A DNA stretch of 64,000 bases from Fodinibacter sp963730365. Lineage in GTDB: Bacteria > Actinomycetota > Actinomycetes > Actinomycetales > Dermatophilaceae. The DNA lies in assembly GCA_963730365.1 (NCBI GenBank), contig CAVSRM010000008.1, positions 186,001-250,000 on the forward strand, written 5' to 3'. Both the position numbers and the translations under genes were made by a program. Numbering within the stretch: the first letter of the stretch is position 1; the number at the start of each line of letters is the position of its first letter. Shown in pieces: positions 1 through 10,361 of the stretch. The notes under the pieces are model-generated. The model worked only from the letters and a program-made list of their open reading frames with translations. It ran no database searches and was not told the origin of the DNA.

Positions 1-743
1 TCGGTCGTGAGCTCCACCTGCAGCCAGCCCGGTGCGGGACGGCCGAGGATCTGGCCCGTCAGCTCGTGGGTCGGGGCCCAGCCGGGCACTCCCAGGTCGA
101 AGGACACCGGCATCAGGGCGTCGACGGCGAACGGCAGCATCGTGATGTCCGGCTCGCGGCCGTCGGCCATCCGCAGCCATGCCCGGATGACCCCCCTTCC
201 CGTCGGCCGGCCCACCGCGAAACCGGACGTCGCCGGGTCGACCCGGACGTCCATCCGGTCGAGCAGCGCGACGCCTCGCGCCATCGGGGAGGAGTCGCGA
301 GCAGCCGGCAGGCACTCCTCCGGGGGTGGCATCTCCGCGGGCCGCGGCGCGCGATGCACCGGCTCGAGACGTGCTGCGGCATCGCCGGAGGTGGCCGTCA
401 GGCGGACCCGCTCGACCGGGCCGCCGTCTCCGGCCTGGAGGAGTCGGACCTGGGCGGTCGACACCGACCGGCCGCGGCGCAGCACCTCCACGTGGACATC
501 GACCTCGCCCGGCTGCGCCGCGGAGAGGAAGAAGGCACTCCACGTCAGCACGTCGTGGTGGCCGCCCGGCTCCAGCACCTGGGTCAGCGCCTGCGCGCCG
601 AGGGCCATGAGGACGCCCCCGCCCACGGCGTGGCCGATCCCCCACTCGGGCCCGACCTCCGCGCGACCGTGCCGAACCTCACCGGTTCCGCTCGCGCGCT
701 CGTCGGCCCAGGTCACCCGCAGCACCTCGTCCAGCTCACTCAT
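1..743 (-). CDS. TesB-like acyl-CoA thioesterase, partial
   Basis: The reverse strand is open from an ATG at 743 to the window edge, giving about 247 residues with the C-terminus missing. An N-terminal stretch starting MSELDEVLRVTWADE and a second half containing RPTGRGVIRAWLRMADG and DALMPVSFDLG look like the two hot-dog halves of TesB-type thioesterase-superfamily proteins, which hydrolyse acyl-CoA. The ATG has a GAGGTG ribosome binding site six bases upstream. It is divergent from the sensor kinase gene, with 55 bp between the two starts. Substrate cannot be inferred. Confidence 0.75.
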   Translation of the reverse strand, partial: MSELDEVLRVTWADERASGTGEVRHGRAEVGPEWGIGHAVGGGVLMALGAQALTQVLEPGGHHDVLTWSAFFLSAAQPGEVDVHVEVLRRGRSVSTAQVRLLQAGDGGPVERVRLTATSGDAAARLEPVHRAPRPAEMPPPEECLPAARDSSPMARGVALLDRMDVRVDPATSGFAVGRPTGRGVIRAWLRMADGREPDITMLPFAVDALMPVSFDLGVPGWAPTHELTGQILGRPAPGWLQVELTT

Positions 744-785
744 CCACACACCTCGCGTCGAACGTCGTCCCGGTCGCTCCGAGCC

Positions 786-791
786 TAGGGT
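786..791 (+). promoter_or_regulatory. -10 element of a leaderless promoter (sensor kinase gene)
   Basis: TAGGGT lies seven bases before the ATG at 799, and no Shine-Dalgarno sequence fits. In actinobacteria a TAnnnT box at this distance places the transcription start at or next to the start codon. Confidence 0.5.
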
Positions 792-798
792 GAGCCCC

Positions 799-1995
799 AT
801 GACGAGCAGCATCCACTGGCCCACGGCCGTCCTGGTCGGGGGCACGTTGCTGCTGGTGTGGGTGAGTGCCGCCCTCCTGCGACGGAGCCGACGGCGGGGT
901 TTCCTCTCCGAGGTCGACCTGGCCACCTACGCAACCCTGCACACCGCATCCCAGGCCTCGGAGCACCTGGGTGACGGCCTCACCCCCGAGGCCGCGTCCC
1001 GAGCGAGCCGCCACCTCATCTCCATCCTCGGCGCCAACGCGCTGTCGATCTGCGACTCCGGAGACGTGCTCTCGTGGACCGGGGCCGGCGAGCACCACCG
1101 GAGCGAGGCCGTCGAGCGGGGCGCCCGCACACGCGCCACGGGCCGGACCGTCGTCGACGGCAGCGGCGACCTCACGTGCAGCGACCCGGACTGTCCGATC
1201 CGCAGCGCAGTCACGGCGCCCCTCGTGGTGGACGACCTCGTGGTGGGCACGCTCACGGCCTACACGGAGCATCCCTCCCCGGGCCTGGCCCGGGCCACCG
1301 AGGAGGTGGCCGCCTGGGTGTCCAGCCAGCTGGCCCTGGCCGAGCTGGCGCGCACCCGGAGCCGGGTGATCGAGGCCGAGCTGCGGGCCCTGCGCGCGCA
1401 GATCAGCCCACACTTCATCTACAACAGCCTTGCCGCGATCGCCTCCTTCGTCCGGACCGACCCCGACCGGGCGCGCGAGCTGCTCATCGACTTCGCCGAC
1501 TTCACCCGCTACTCCCTGCGCACCGGTGGTGCGTTCACCACGCTCGCCGAGGAGATGCGCAACGTCGAGCGTTACCTCGTCCTCGAGCAGGCCCGCTTCG
1601 GCGACCGTCTGGAGATCTCCCTCCTCATCGCCCCCGAGGTGCTGCCGGTGACCGTCCCCTACCTCGCGGTCCAGCCCCTCGTGGAGAACGCCGTCCGGCA
1701 CGGCCTGGCCACCAAGGAGGGTGTGGGTCACGTGACGATCACCGCCACCGACCGCGGCTCCGAGGCCGAGATCGGGATCGAGGACGACGGGGTGGGGGCC
1801 GAACCCAGTCGCATCCGCCAGATCCTCGACGGGGCACACCCCTCGGACTCCATCGGCCTCGGGAACGTCGACGCGCGGCTGCGCCAGGTCTACGGGGACG
1901 ACTTCGGGCTCGTCGTCGAGACGGCCCCGGATGCCGGCACGAAGGTCAGCTTCCGGATCCCGAAGTTCGCGCCCGGGATCCACCCCGGGCCCTAG
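799..1995 (+). CDS. LytS-family sensor histidine kinase
   Basis: Sensor kinase of 398 residues. One membrane segment (about residues 7-27) is followed by a GAF-like region (about 50-185), a His_kinase (LytS/YehU-type) domain with the phospho-acceptor motif QISPHFIYNS (His205), and an ATPase domain with N-box VENAVRHG (about 295-302) and glycine boxes EDDGVGA and GLGNVDARL. The five-to-six-helix LytS sensor domain of classical family members is absent. ATG 799 is chosen because a TAGGGT box lies seven bases upstream; an in-frame GTG at 790 is less likely. It is followed by its LytTR regulator and a transporter, so it probably senses a small organic acid or its metabolic effect, as the pyruvate-sensing BtsS/YpdA systems do. 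That last step is inference. Confidence 0.85.
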   Translation: MTSSIHWPTAVLVGGTLLLVWVSAALLRRSRRRGFLSEVDLATYATLHTASQASEHLGDGLTPEAASRASRHLISILGANALSICDSGDVLSWTGAGEHHRSEAVERGARTRATGRTVVDGSGDLTCSDPDCPIRSAVTAPLVVDDLVVGTLTAYTEHPSPGLARATEEVAAWVSSQLALAELARTRSRVIEAELRALRAQISPHFIYNSLAAIASFVRTDPDRARELLIDFADFTRYSLRTGGAFTTLAEEMRNVERYLVLEQARFGDRLEISLLIAPEVLPVTVPYLAVQPLVENAVRHGLATKEGVGHVTITATDRGSEAEIGIEDDGVGAEPSRIRQILDGAHPSDSIGLGNVDARLRQVYGDDFGLVVETAPDAGTKVSFRIPKFAPGIHPGP

Positions 1996-2004
1996 GACCC
2001 GTCG

Positions 2005-2010
2005 TAGGCT
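2005..2010 (+). promoter_or_regulatory. -10 element of a leaderless promoter (response regulator gene)
   Basis: TAGGCT lies six bases before the ATG at 2017, in the 21-bp gap after the kinase stop codon. It suggests that the regulator can also be transcribed on its own as a leaderless message. Confidence 0.45.
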
Positions 2011-2016
2011 CCCCTC

Positions 2017-2811
2017 ATGTCCACCACTGCCGTCGGACTCACCGCCCTCGTCGTCGACGACGAGCTCCCCGCCCTCGCCGATCTCGGCTACCTCCTGGGC
2101 AGGGACGAGCGGGTGGCCGAGGTCATCAGCGCCTCCAGCGGCACCGAGGCGCTCCATGTCCTCGACGCTCGGGATGTGGACGTCGTCTTCAGTGACATCT
2201 CGATGCCGGGTCTGGACGGCATGGCCCTCGCGCGCGTCATCTCCCGGTTCGCGGTGAGGCCGCAGATCGTGTTCGTCACGGCCCACGAGGGCCACGCCGT
2301 CGACGCGTTCGCCCTCGCCGTCACGGACTACGTCATGAAGCCGGTCCGGGCGGAGCGGCTCGCCGAGGCGATCCGCCGGGTGGTGGTGGCCCAGTCCGAA
2401 CGTTCGGGTCCGGTCGAGTCGCTCACCCTCGACGAGCCCCGCCCCACCGCCGACGAGACGATCCCGGTGGAGCTCGGGGGGGTCACCCGCTTCATCACGC
2501 GGAACCAGATCCGGTATGCGCAGGCCCACGGCGACTACGCCCGGCTCCACACCGAGCACGGCTCGCACCTGGTCCGCGTCCCGCTGAGCGTCCTCGAGGA
2601 CCGCTGGAACGAGCACGGTTTCGTGCGTATCCACCGCAGCACCCTCGTCGCCCTGCCCCACGTGCGGGAGGTCCACATGGACCGCGGTCGCTGCTCGGTC
2701 CTCGTCGGGGAGATCGAGCTCCAGGTCAGCCGTCGGCACACCAAGGAGCTGCGCGACACCCTCCTGCGGAGGCCGATCGGCGAACGCCCCGCGTCGGGGC
2801 CCGAGTCGTGA
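2017..2811 (+). CDS. LytTR-family response regulator
   Basis: Response regulator of 264 residues. The receiver domain occupies about residues 8-125, with the acidic pair VVDDE, the phospho-acceptor in FSDISMPG (Asp60) and the conserved Lys in DYVMKPV. A LytTR DNA-binding domain follows (about 150-255), with IRYAQAHGDYARLHT and FVRIHRSTLVAL. LytTR proteins bind tandem imperfect repeats upstream of target promoters. It partners the upstream kinase. Its stop overlaps the next start by four bases (GTGA), which couples it to the transporter module it most likely controls. Confidence 0.9.
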   Translation: MSTTAVGLTALVVDDELPALADLGYLLGRDERVAEVISASSGTEALHVLDARDVDVVFSDISMPGLDGMALARVISRFAVRPQIVFVTAHEGHAVDAFALAVTDYVMKPVRAERLAEAIRRVVVAQSERSGPVESLTLDEPRPTADETIPVELGGVTRFITRNQIRYAQAHGDYARLHTEHGSHLVRVPLSVLEDRWNEHGFVRIHRSTLVALPHVREVHMDRGRCSVLVGEIELQVSRRHTKELRDTLLRRPIGERPASGPES

Positions 2812-3188
2812 GCACGCCCGCCGAGCCTCCGCAGCGCGTCCGCGTCACCAGCTCGCGTCGTGGGGCGTCACGAGCCCGGAGCCGGCCCATCGCCCGGGAC
2901 CTCGACGAGCAGACCGAACTGGGCGACGTCTACCTCGAAGGGCTCATGCGCGCCCAGCTGCGGCTGTCCGTGGCCGTCGTGGCCCTCACCGTCACGGGAC
3001 TCGTCGGTCTGCCCATCGTCTTCTCGGTGGTGCCGGCGACCCAGGGCCTCTCGGTGGCCGGCATCCCCTTCCCGTGGCTCGCGCTCGGCGTGGCGGTATA
3101 CCCGGCCGCCTGGGTGCTCGCCTGGTGGTACACCCGGCAGGCGGAGCGAATCGAGGCGGACTTCGCCGACGTCGTCGAGGCCTCGTGA
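2808..3188 (+). CDS. Small two-helix membrane protein paired with a sodium/solute symporter
   Basis: A 126-residue protein with a basic N-terminal 45 residues, then two membrane helices (about 52-72 and 87-107) and an acidic C-terminal tail. Size, topology and position directly upstream of a solute/sodium symporter match the DUF485-type small subunits that accompany acetate/monocarboxylate symporters such as YjcH-ActP. Sequence similarity to the second copy at 7322 is weak. The start is GTG in a GTGA overlap with the regulator, and its own stop overlaps the symporter start in the same way. Confidence 0.7.
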   Translation: MSTPAEPPQRVRVTSSRRGASRARSRPIARDLDEQTELGDVYLEGLMRAQLRLSVAVVALTVTGLVGLPIVFSVVPATQGLSVAGIPFPWLALGVAVYPAAWVLAWWYTRQAERIEADFADVVEAS

Positions 3189-4717
3189 ACGACCCGTTCT
3201 CCGCCGTCGCGGTGGCGATGGTGTGCCTCATGACGCTCGCCGTCGGGGGACTCGGGCTCCGGCTCTCCCGCCGGACGAGCGACTTCTACGTGGCCGGCCG
3301 CACCGTGTCACCGCGGCTCAACGCCTCTGCCATCGGTGGCGAGTACCTCTCCGCTGCCAGCTTCCTCGGGGTCGCGGGGCTCATCTACGACCAGGGCGTC
3401 GACATGCTCTGGCTGCCGGTCGGCTACACCCTGGGCTTCCTCGTGCTCCTCGTCGTGGTGGCGGCGCCGATGCGGCGCTCGGGTGCCTACACACTCCCGG
3501 ACTTCGCCGAGGCGCGCCTTGGCTCACGGGCGATCCGGCTCGTCTCCTCGGTGCTCGTCGTGGGCATCGGCTGGCTCTACCTCGTACCGCAGTTCCAGGG
3601 CGCCAGCCTCACCCTGACCCTCGTGACGGGCGCACCGTCGTGGGTCGGCGGGTTCATCGTCATGGTCGTCGTCGCGCTTGCCGTCGGCGCCGGTGGCATG
3701 CGGTCGATCACCTTCGTCCAGGCCGTCCAGTACTGGGTGAAGCTCACCGCCCTGGCGGTGCCGGCATTCGTCCTCCTCGCCCTGTGGTTCCGTTCGGGCG
3801 CCGAGGGGCCGGTCGCCGATCCGTCGTGGTTCACACCCTTGGCCCGCAACGGGTCCGACGGCCACCCCGTCTACCGCGTCGCGTCGACGGTGCTCGCGCT
3901 CTGCCTGGGCACCATGGGGCTCCCTCACGTCCTCGTGCGCTACTACACCAACCCTGACGGCGTCGGCGCCCGGCGAACGACGGTCACCGTCATCGGCCTG
4001 CTCGGCATCTTCTACCTGCTGCCTCCCGTCTTCGGAGTCCTCGGCCGGGTGTCGTTCCCGACTCTGCCGGAGGGCGTGCGGTCGGACTCGATCGTGCTGC
4101 GGCTCCCGGGGGTGCTGGTCGAGGGTCTGGGCGGCCAGCTACTCACCGCCATGCTCGCCGGAGGTGCCTTCGCCGCGTTCCTCTCCACGGCATCCGGGCT
4201 GGCGATGTCGGTGACCGGGGTGCTCGACCAGGAGCTCCTGCGCCCGCGGATCTCCCGCATCGCGGGCGGCGACGTGCCCGGGTTCAGCGGCTTCCGGATC
4301 GCGGCGGTCCTCGCCGTGATCCTCCCGTACGTGCTCAGCCGTGTCACCGAGCCGTTGGGCCTGGCCACCACCGTGGGACTCGCCTTCGCGCTGGCCGCGG
4401 CCACCTTCGCCCCGCTCATCGTGCTCGGTGTGTGGTGGCGCCGACTATCGACGTGGGGAGCGATGGCCGGGCTCATCACGGGCGGGACCGCTGCCCTCGC
4501 CGCGATCGGCTCGACGATGGTTGCCGGACCCTTCGACGGCTGGACGGGGGCGCTGCTGGCGAATCCCGCCGCCTGGGCGACACCCCTGGCGGTCATCGTG
4601 ACCGTGGGGGTGTCACTGGCGACGCCGGGACGGATTCCGCCCGGTACGGCCCGGACCATGGTGCGGCTGCACACGCCCGAGCGCGTCGCACTCGCCCGCT
4701 CGAGGACGCAGGACTGA
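3185..4717 (+). CDS. Sodium/solute symporter (SSS family), probable monocarboxylate or acetate permease
   Basis: A 510-residue, multi-helix permease of the solute:sodium symporter family. The N-terminal pattern FYVAGRTVSPRLN and the motif GGEYLSAASFLGVAGLIY are the family signature seen in ActP/MctC-type acetate and monocarboxylate carriers. GLPHVLVRYYTNPD also matches ActP-like proteins. Start GTG 3185 is chosen because it overlaps the preceding stop by four bases; upstream in-frame starts would run deep into the neighbouring gene. The arrangement kinase-regulator-small subunit-symporter suggests uptake controlled by the LytST pair. Exact substrate is unknown. Confidence 0.85.
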   Translation: MNDPFSAVAVAMVCLMTLAVGGLGLRLSRRTSDFYVAGRTVSPRLNASAIGGEYLSAASFLGVAGLIYDQGVDMLWLPVGYTLGFLVLLVVVAAPMRRSGAYTLPDFAEARLGSRAIRLVSSVLVVGIGWLYLVPQFQGASLTLTLVTGAPSWVGGFIVMVVVALAVGAGGMRSITFVQAVQYWVKLTALAVPAFVLLALWFRSGAEGPVADPSWFTPLARNGSDGHPVYRVASTVLALCLGTMGLPHVLVRYYTNPDGVGARRTTVTVIGLLGIFYLLPPVFGVLGRVSFPTLPEGVRSDSIVLRLPGVLVEGLGGQLLTAMLAGGAFAAFLSTASGLAMSVTGVLDQELLRPRISRIAGGDVPGFSGFRIAAVLAVILPYVLSRVTEPLGLATTVGLAFALAAATFAPLIVLGVWWRRLSTWGAMAGLITGGTAALAAIGSTMVAGPFDGWTGALLANPAAWATPLAVIVTVGVSLATPGRIPPGTARTMVRLHTPERVALARSRTQD

Positions 4718-4750
4718 GCGCGCCAGAGTGCCATCCGGCATCCGGCCGGC

Positions 4751-5944
<1,194 letters not shown>

Positions 5945-6092
5945 GTCGCCTCCTGCTCTCCCGGCGTCACCACCGGCTCGTCGTCGCCGACCTCGTCCGT
6001 CGGTCTGCCGCGACACTCCGTGGCACGGCTCTCCACCTGCACTCTGGCAGACGACGTCGGGGAATGGCGGGGCGGCGGCCGGGTGGGGTCGC

Positions 6093-7133
6093 TCAGCTCC
6101 AGTCGAGGACGACCTTGCCACCGTGACCCGAGCGGGTCTCGGCGAACGCCGCCTGCCAGTCCTCGGCGGCATACCGGCCCGTGATGACCGAGGAGACGGC
6201 CGTGCTGAGCTCGGGCGAGCTGGCGAGCATCGACCCCATGACGTACCAGGTCTCGAACATCTCCCGCCCGTAGATCCCGCGCAGGGTGATCATGTGGGTG
6301 ATGACCCGCCCCCAGTCGATCGCGTAGCGGTCGGTGGGGAGCCCGAGCAGCGCGACACGGCCGCCGTGGTTCATGTTGGCGAGCACGTCCTCCACCGCCG
6401 CCGGGGAGCCGGACATCTCCAGCGCGATGTCGAAGCCCTCGACCATGCCGAGCGTCTGCTGTGCCGACCGCAGCGAGTCCCCGGTGCCGACGTTGACCAC
6501 GAGGTCCGCCCCGGCGGCACGGGCCAGCGCGAGCCGCTCGTCCGACAGGTCGGTGACGCAGATCCGCCGCGCACCCGCGTGCCGCACGATCGCGGTCGCC
6601 ATGACGCCGATGGGTCCCGCGCCGGTCACGACGACGTCCTCCCCGACCACGGGCCACTGGAGGGCCGTGTGGGTCGCGTTGCCAAGCGGGTCGAAGATCG
6701 CACCGAGGTCGGGATCGAGGTCCGGCGGCTGCACCCACGCGTTGGACGCGGGGATCACGACGTAGTCGGCGAACGCCCCGTCACGGTTGACGCCCACGCC
6801 CACCGTGTTGATGCACAGATGGCGTCGGCCGGCGCGGCAGTTCCGGCAGTGACCGCACACGATGTGGCCCTCGCCGGACACCCGGTCACCGACGGCGACG
6901 TGGTCGACGTCTGCACCGACCTCGACGACCTCGCCGAAGAACTCGTGCCCGATGGTCATCGGGGCACGCACCGTCGCGGCGGCCCACTCGTCCCACTGCT
7001 CGAGGTGTAGGTCCGTGCCGCACAGTCCCGCCCGCAGGACCCTGATCTTGACGTCCTTCTCCCCGCAGGGAGGCTCTGCCACCTCGACGAGCTCCAGCCC
7101 GGGGCCCTCGGTCATCTTTCGCAACGCTCGCAC
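6093..7133 (-). CDS. tdh: L-threonine 3-dehydrogenase
   Basis: Zinc-dependent medium-chain dehydrogenase of 346 residues that oxidises threonine to 2-amino-3-ketobutyrate with NAD+. Catalytic zinc ligands are Cys38 (GLCGTDLH) and His63-Glu64 (IGHEFFGE). Structural zinc cysteines are 93, 96, 99 and 107 (CGHCRNC...C), and the Rossmann motif is GAGPIGVMA (171-179). The typical N-terminus MRALxK is matched by the GTG at 7133 (VRALRK), so that start is preferred over the ATG seven codons in. It feeds kbl immediately downstream. About 190 bp separates it from the divergent symporter module. Confidence 0.93.
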   Translation of the reverse strand: MRALRKMTEGPGLELVEVAEPPCGEKDVKIRVLRAGLCGTDLHLEQWDEWAAATVRAPMTIGHEFFGEVVEVGADVDHVAVGDRVSGEGHIVCGHCRNCRAGRRHLCINTVGVGVNRDGAFADYVVIPASNAWVQPPDLDPDLGAIFDPLGNATHTALQWPVVGEDVVVTGAGPIGVMATAIVRHAGARRICVTDLSDERLALARAAGADLVVNVGTGDSLRSAQQTLGMVEGFDIALEMSGSPAAVEDVLANMNHGGRVALLGLPTDRYAIDWGRVITHMITLRGIYGREMFETWYVMGSMLASSPELSTAVSSVITGRYAAEDWQAAFAETRSGHGGKVVLDWS

Positions 7134-7321
7134 CGGCCCATCATGCCGGTCACCGCTCGTCGCGCGCCGCACGCCGTTCGTCGCGCCACGATCTGCCACA
7201 CGTCGCCCGCACCACCCGTCCACCGCCCCGGTGGGTCGCAGGGGTCCCGGCGGACCCGGCATCCCGCCACTGTGGGTCCCGACCCGGGCAGCCCGCCCTG
7301 GCACCGACCCTGGAGGTGACC

Positions 7322-7663
7322 GTGAGCAACGACGCTCGCACGCACGCCGAGGACCCCTACCTCGCGCTGCAGTCAAGTCCGGAGTTCCAGGAACTGCGCA
7401 GGAAGTTCCGCGGGTTCGTCTTCCCGACGACCGCCTTCTTCCTGGCCTGGTACTTCCTGTACGTCCTGCTCTCGATCTTCGCGCCCGACTTCATGGGCCA
7501 GCTCGTGTTCGGGAACATCACCCTCGGCCTGATCTTCGGCCTCGGCCAGTTCGTCACGACGTTCGCGATCACCTTCATCTACGCCCGGTGGGCCAACCGT
7601 GAGTTCGACCCGATGGCGGACCGCCTCGGTGCGCAGCTCGACCACGACCAAGAGGAGCACTGA
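7322..7663 (+). CDS. DUF485 family small membrane protein
   Basis: A 113-residue protein with the DUF485 pattern: soluble N-terminal residues ending in FQELRRKFRGFVFP, two membrane helices (about 32-52 and 65-88) and YARWANREFDP after the second helix. It is the usual small partner of ActP acetate symporters, and it sits two bases upstream of one here. The second of two in-frame GTGs (7322) is chosen because GGAGG ends five bases before it; the first GTG at 7316 overlaps that site. Confidence 0.9.
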   Translation: MSNDARTHAEDPYLALQSSPEFQELRRKFRGFVFPTTAFFLAWYFLYVLLSIFAPDFMGQLVFGNITLGLIFGLGQFVTTFAITFIYARWANREFDPMADRLGAQLDHDQEEH

Positions 7664-7665
7664 CC

Positions 7666-9309
7666 ATGGCACTGTCCCTTCCCATGGCCGAGTCCACCGC
7701 GGTCGGCTCCCCGGCACTGAACATCGCCATCTTCGCGTCCTTCGTCGTCGTCACCCTCGTGATCGTCATCAAGGTCGCGTCGGGCAAGAAGACCGCCGAG
7801 CAGTACTACACCGCCGGCGGGGCCTTCACCGGCCGCCAGAACGGCATCGCGATCGCCGGTGACTACCTCTCGGCGGCATCCTTCCTCGGCATCGCCGGGG
7901 CCATCGCGCTCCAGGGCTACGACGGCTTCCTGTACTCCATCGGCTTCCTCGTCGCCTGGCTCGTGGCGCTGCTGCTCGTCGCCGAGCTGCTTCGCAACAC
8001 CGGCCGGTTCACGATGGCCGACGTGCTGTCCTACCGCCTCAAGCAGCGCCCGGTGCGCATCGCGACCGCCATCTCGGTGATCTGCGTGTCGTTCTTCTAC
8101 CTGCTCGCCCAGATGGCCGGGGCCGGCGGCCTCGTCTCCCTGCTGCTCGGCGTCAACGGCGAGATGGCGCAGAACTTCGTCATCGCCCTCGTCGGGGTCA
8201 TCATGATCGCCTACGTGCTCATCGGCGGCATGAAGGGCACCACCTGGGTGCAGATCATCAAGGCCCTGCTGCTCATCACCGGCACCGCCGTCATCACGAT
8301 CTGGGTGCTGGGGAAGTACAGCTTCAACCTCTCCTCGCTCTTCCAGGCAGCGGCCGACAACTCACCCGCGGGCGACCAGCTCTTCGAGCCCGGCCTGAAG
8401 TACGGCAAGAGCATGACGACGAAGATCGACTTCATCTCGCTGTCGATGGCTCTCGTCCTCGGCACGGCCGGTCTCCCGCACGTGCTCCAGCGGTTCTACA
8501 CCGTCCCGACGAGCAAGCAGGCCCGCAAGTCCGTGGAGTGGGCCATCTGGCTCATCGGCGGCTTCTACCTGCTCACCCTCGTCGTCGGCTACGGCGCCGC
8601 GGCACTGGTCGGCCCCGAGGCCATCCTCGCCGCACCGGGCAAGGCCAACTCGGCGGCGCCGCTGCTGGCCTACGAGCTCGGCGGGTCGGTGCTCCTCGGC
8701 GTCATCTCGGGTATCGCCTTCGCGACGATCCTCGCGGTGGTGGCCGGACTCACCATCACGACCTCGGCGACCTTCGCGCACGACCTCTACAAGGAAGTGT
8801 TCAAGCGGGGCAACACGACCCAGGACCAGGAGGTGAGGGTCGCCCGGACGGCCTCGGTCGTCATCGGCGCCATCGCGATCCTGGGCGGGATCTTCGCGAA
8901 GAACCAGAACATCGCGTTCCTCGTGGCCCTCGCCTTCGCGGTCGCCGCGAGCGCGAACCTGCCGACGATCCTCTACTCGCTGTTCTGGAAGGGCTTCAAC
9001 ACCCGCGGTGCCCTCTTCTCGATCTACGGCGGTCTCACGAGCTCCATCGTGCTGATCCTCTTCAGCCCGGTGGTCTCCGGCAAGGCACCGCTCGTCGAGG
9101 GCGGTCCGAGTCCGTCGATGATCACCAACGCGGCGATCGACTTCCACCTGTTCCCGCTCGACAACCCCGGGCTCATCTCGATCCCGCTGGCCTTCTTCCT
9201 CGGCTGGCTGGGCTCCGTGACGAGCAAGGAGCACAACGCGCAGAAGTACGCCGAGATGGAGGTGCGCAGCCTCACCGGCCACGGTGTCGCCGAGGCAGTC
9301 AACCACTGA
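7666..9309 (+). CDS. actP: Cation/acetate symporter
   Basis: A 547-residue solute:sodium symporter strongly resembling ActP. The family motif AIAGDYLSAASFLGIAGAIAL, the DGFLYSIGFLVAWLVAL segment and GLPHVLQRFYTVP are all present, with about 13 predicted helices. It imports acetate and related short monocarboxylates. The ATG at 7666 has a GAGGAG site ten bases upstream. It is co-transcribed with the DUF485 gene and ends at a strong hairpin terminator. It is a second symporter beside the one at 3185, and acetyl-CoA synthetase lies 1.5 kb downstream on the same strand. Confidence 0.92.
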   Translation: MALSLPMAESTAVGSPALNIAIFASFVVVTLVIVIKVASGKKTAEQYYTAGGAFTGRQNGIAIAGDYLSAASFLGIAGAIALQGYDGFLYSIGFLVAWLVALLLVAELLRNTGRFTMADVLSYRLKQRPVRIATAISVICVSFFYLLAQMAGAGGLVSLLLGVNGEMAQNFVIALVGVIMIAYVLIGGMKGTTWVQIIKALLLITGTAVITIWVLGKYSFNLSSLFQAAADNSPAGDQLFEPGLKYGKSMTTKIDFISLSMALVLGTAGLPHVLQRFYTVPTSKQARKSVEWAIWLIGGFYLLTLVVGYGAAALVGPEAILAAPGKANSAAPLLAYELGGSVLLGVISGIAFATILAVVAGLTITTSATFAHDLYKEVFKRGNTTQDQEVRVARTASVVIGAIAILGGIFAKNQNIAFLVALAFAVAASANLPTILYSLFWKGFNTRGALFSIYGGLTSSIVLILFSPVVSGKAPLVEGGPSPSMITNAAIDFHLFPLDNPGLISIPLAFFLGWLGSVTSKEHNAQKYAEMEVRSLTGHGVAEAVNH

Positions 9310-9328
9310 CCGGCACGCACGGCGCACG

Positions 9329-9370
9329 CAACGGCCGCGGAGAGACCACCCCGTCTCTCCGCGGCCGTTG
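9329..9370. terminator. Strong hairpin terminator after actP
   Basis: A perfect 18-bp inverted repeat (9329-9346 and 9353-9370) encloses a six-base loop. No T-run follows, as is common in high-GC actinobacteria. It lies between the convergent actP and hydroxylase genes and can serve both. Confidence 0.85.
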
Positions 9371-9464
9371 TGCGCGTGCACGCCCCGTTGCACGTGCCGT
9401 CGACCGTGCGGGTATGTCGGGGTCACCCCAGAAGGAGCCGCGTGAGGTCAGGCGTGGCCGGTGC

Positions 9465-10361
9465 TCAGGCGTAGGTCGAGGACTCCGCGCGAAGCCGGTT
9501 CGCCAGGTCGTCGTCGACCGTGGCGAAGAACTGCCCGACGACGTCCTCGAGGTGGTCCAGGCTCTCGGCCCGGAAGAGGACCGGCTGGTACGCGGTGATG
9601 TCGTAGTTCAGCGTGCCCATCTCGTGCAGGTCGAGCGGCCGGATGTCCATGTGCGCGAACTCGTCCATCTCTCCGTAGCTCGACAGGATGCCGGCGCCGT
9701 ACGCCTTGGTCTCCCCGTCCTCGGCCATGACGCCGAACTCGATGGAGAACCAGAACACGTCGGCGACGAACTGCATCGCCTCGTCCGTCTCCAGCCGCGT
9801 GCTCGCCTTCCCGGCGGCCTCGGTGATGGCGGCGAACCGGGGGCTCGCGAGCTGGTTTGCGTGGCCGATGACCTCGTGGATGATGTCCGGCTCGGGCGTG
9901 TAGAGCGGCTGGCTCGGGTGGCGCAGGTACTGCGTGGAGTTGAAGGTTCGGGCCCCGAGGTCGGCGTAGAACTCGCGCAACGGCACCAGCCCGGGAGCGC
10001 AGGTGTAGGACCAGCCGGTGAGGGGCCGCAGCAAGGCGGAGACCTCCTCCAGCTGGGGCACCCGGTCGGTCGGCAGCCGCAGCGCCTCCTTGGCCGCCAG
10101 GTACTCGGAGTGCGCGTACTTCTCGTGCTTGGGGGCGAGCTCGGCGGAGACGATCCGCCAGATGCCCTGCTCCTCGTCGGTGTAGTCGATGGTGGGGACC
10201 GGGTCCCCCCGTCGGTGCGCGAGCGATGCGCCCGCGATCTGGCCGCGGCGCTTGCGGTAGGCCGCGTCCGTGAAGCCCGGGTGGTTCTCCCCGAGGTGCA
10301 CCTGCACCTCGCCGTCGGCGTCGGTCGTCACGGCCGAGTAGAGCTGTCCTTCCTCGAACAC
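9465..10361 (-). CDS. phhA: Aromatic amino acid hydroxylase (phenylalanine 4-monooxygenase family)
   Basis: A 298-residue catalytic-domain protein of the tetrahydropterin-dependent aromatic amino acid hydroxylases. The non-haem iron ligands are visible: His162 and His167 in PEPDIIHEVIGHANQ and Glu208 in FWFSIEFG. Substrate-pocket motifs RTFNSTQYLRHPSQPLYTPEPD and YGAGILSSYGE are conserved. It most likely converts phenylalanine to tyrosine, although tryptophan or tyrosine specificity cannot be excluded from sequence alone. Start GTG 10361 follows AGGAGG at good spacing; GTG 10370 and an upstream ATG-type start (10472) are alternatives. No pterin dehydratase gene is adjacent. Confidence 0.9.
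   Translation of the reverse strand: MFEEGQLYSAVTTDADGEVQVHLGENHPGFTDAAYRKRRGQIAGASLAHRRGDPVPTIDYTDEEQGIWRIVSAELAPKHEKYAHSEYLAAKEALRLPTDRVPQLEEVSALLRPLTGWSYTCAPGLVPLREFYADLGARTFNSTQYLRHPSQPLYTPEPDIIHEVIGHANQLASPRFAAITEAAGKASTRLETDEAMQFVADVFWFSIEFGVMAEDGETKAYGAGILSSYGEMDEFAHMDIRPLDLHEMGTLNYDITAYQPVLFRAESLDHLEDVVGQFFATVDDDLANRLRAESSTYA

Noticed and set aside
7..798. Upstream extension of the kinase frame to position 7
   Set aside because: It would lie antisense to the thioesterase gene and adds 264 residues without domain features; the start at 799 has a promoter-like box at the expected distance.
736..2739. A 667-codon reverse-strand frame across the kinase and regulator genes
   Set aside because: It is a shadow of two well-supported genes; its translation is low-complexity DE/GR-rich sequence with no domain.
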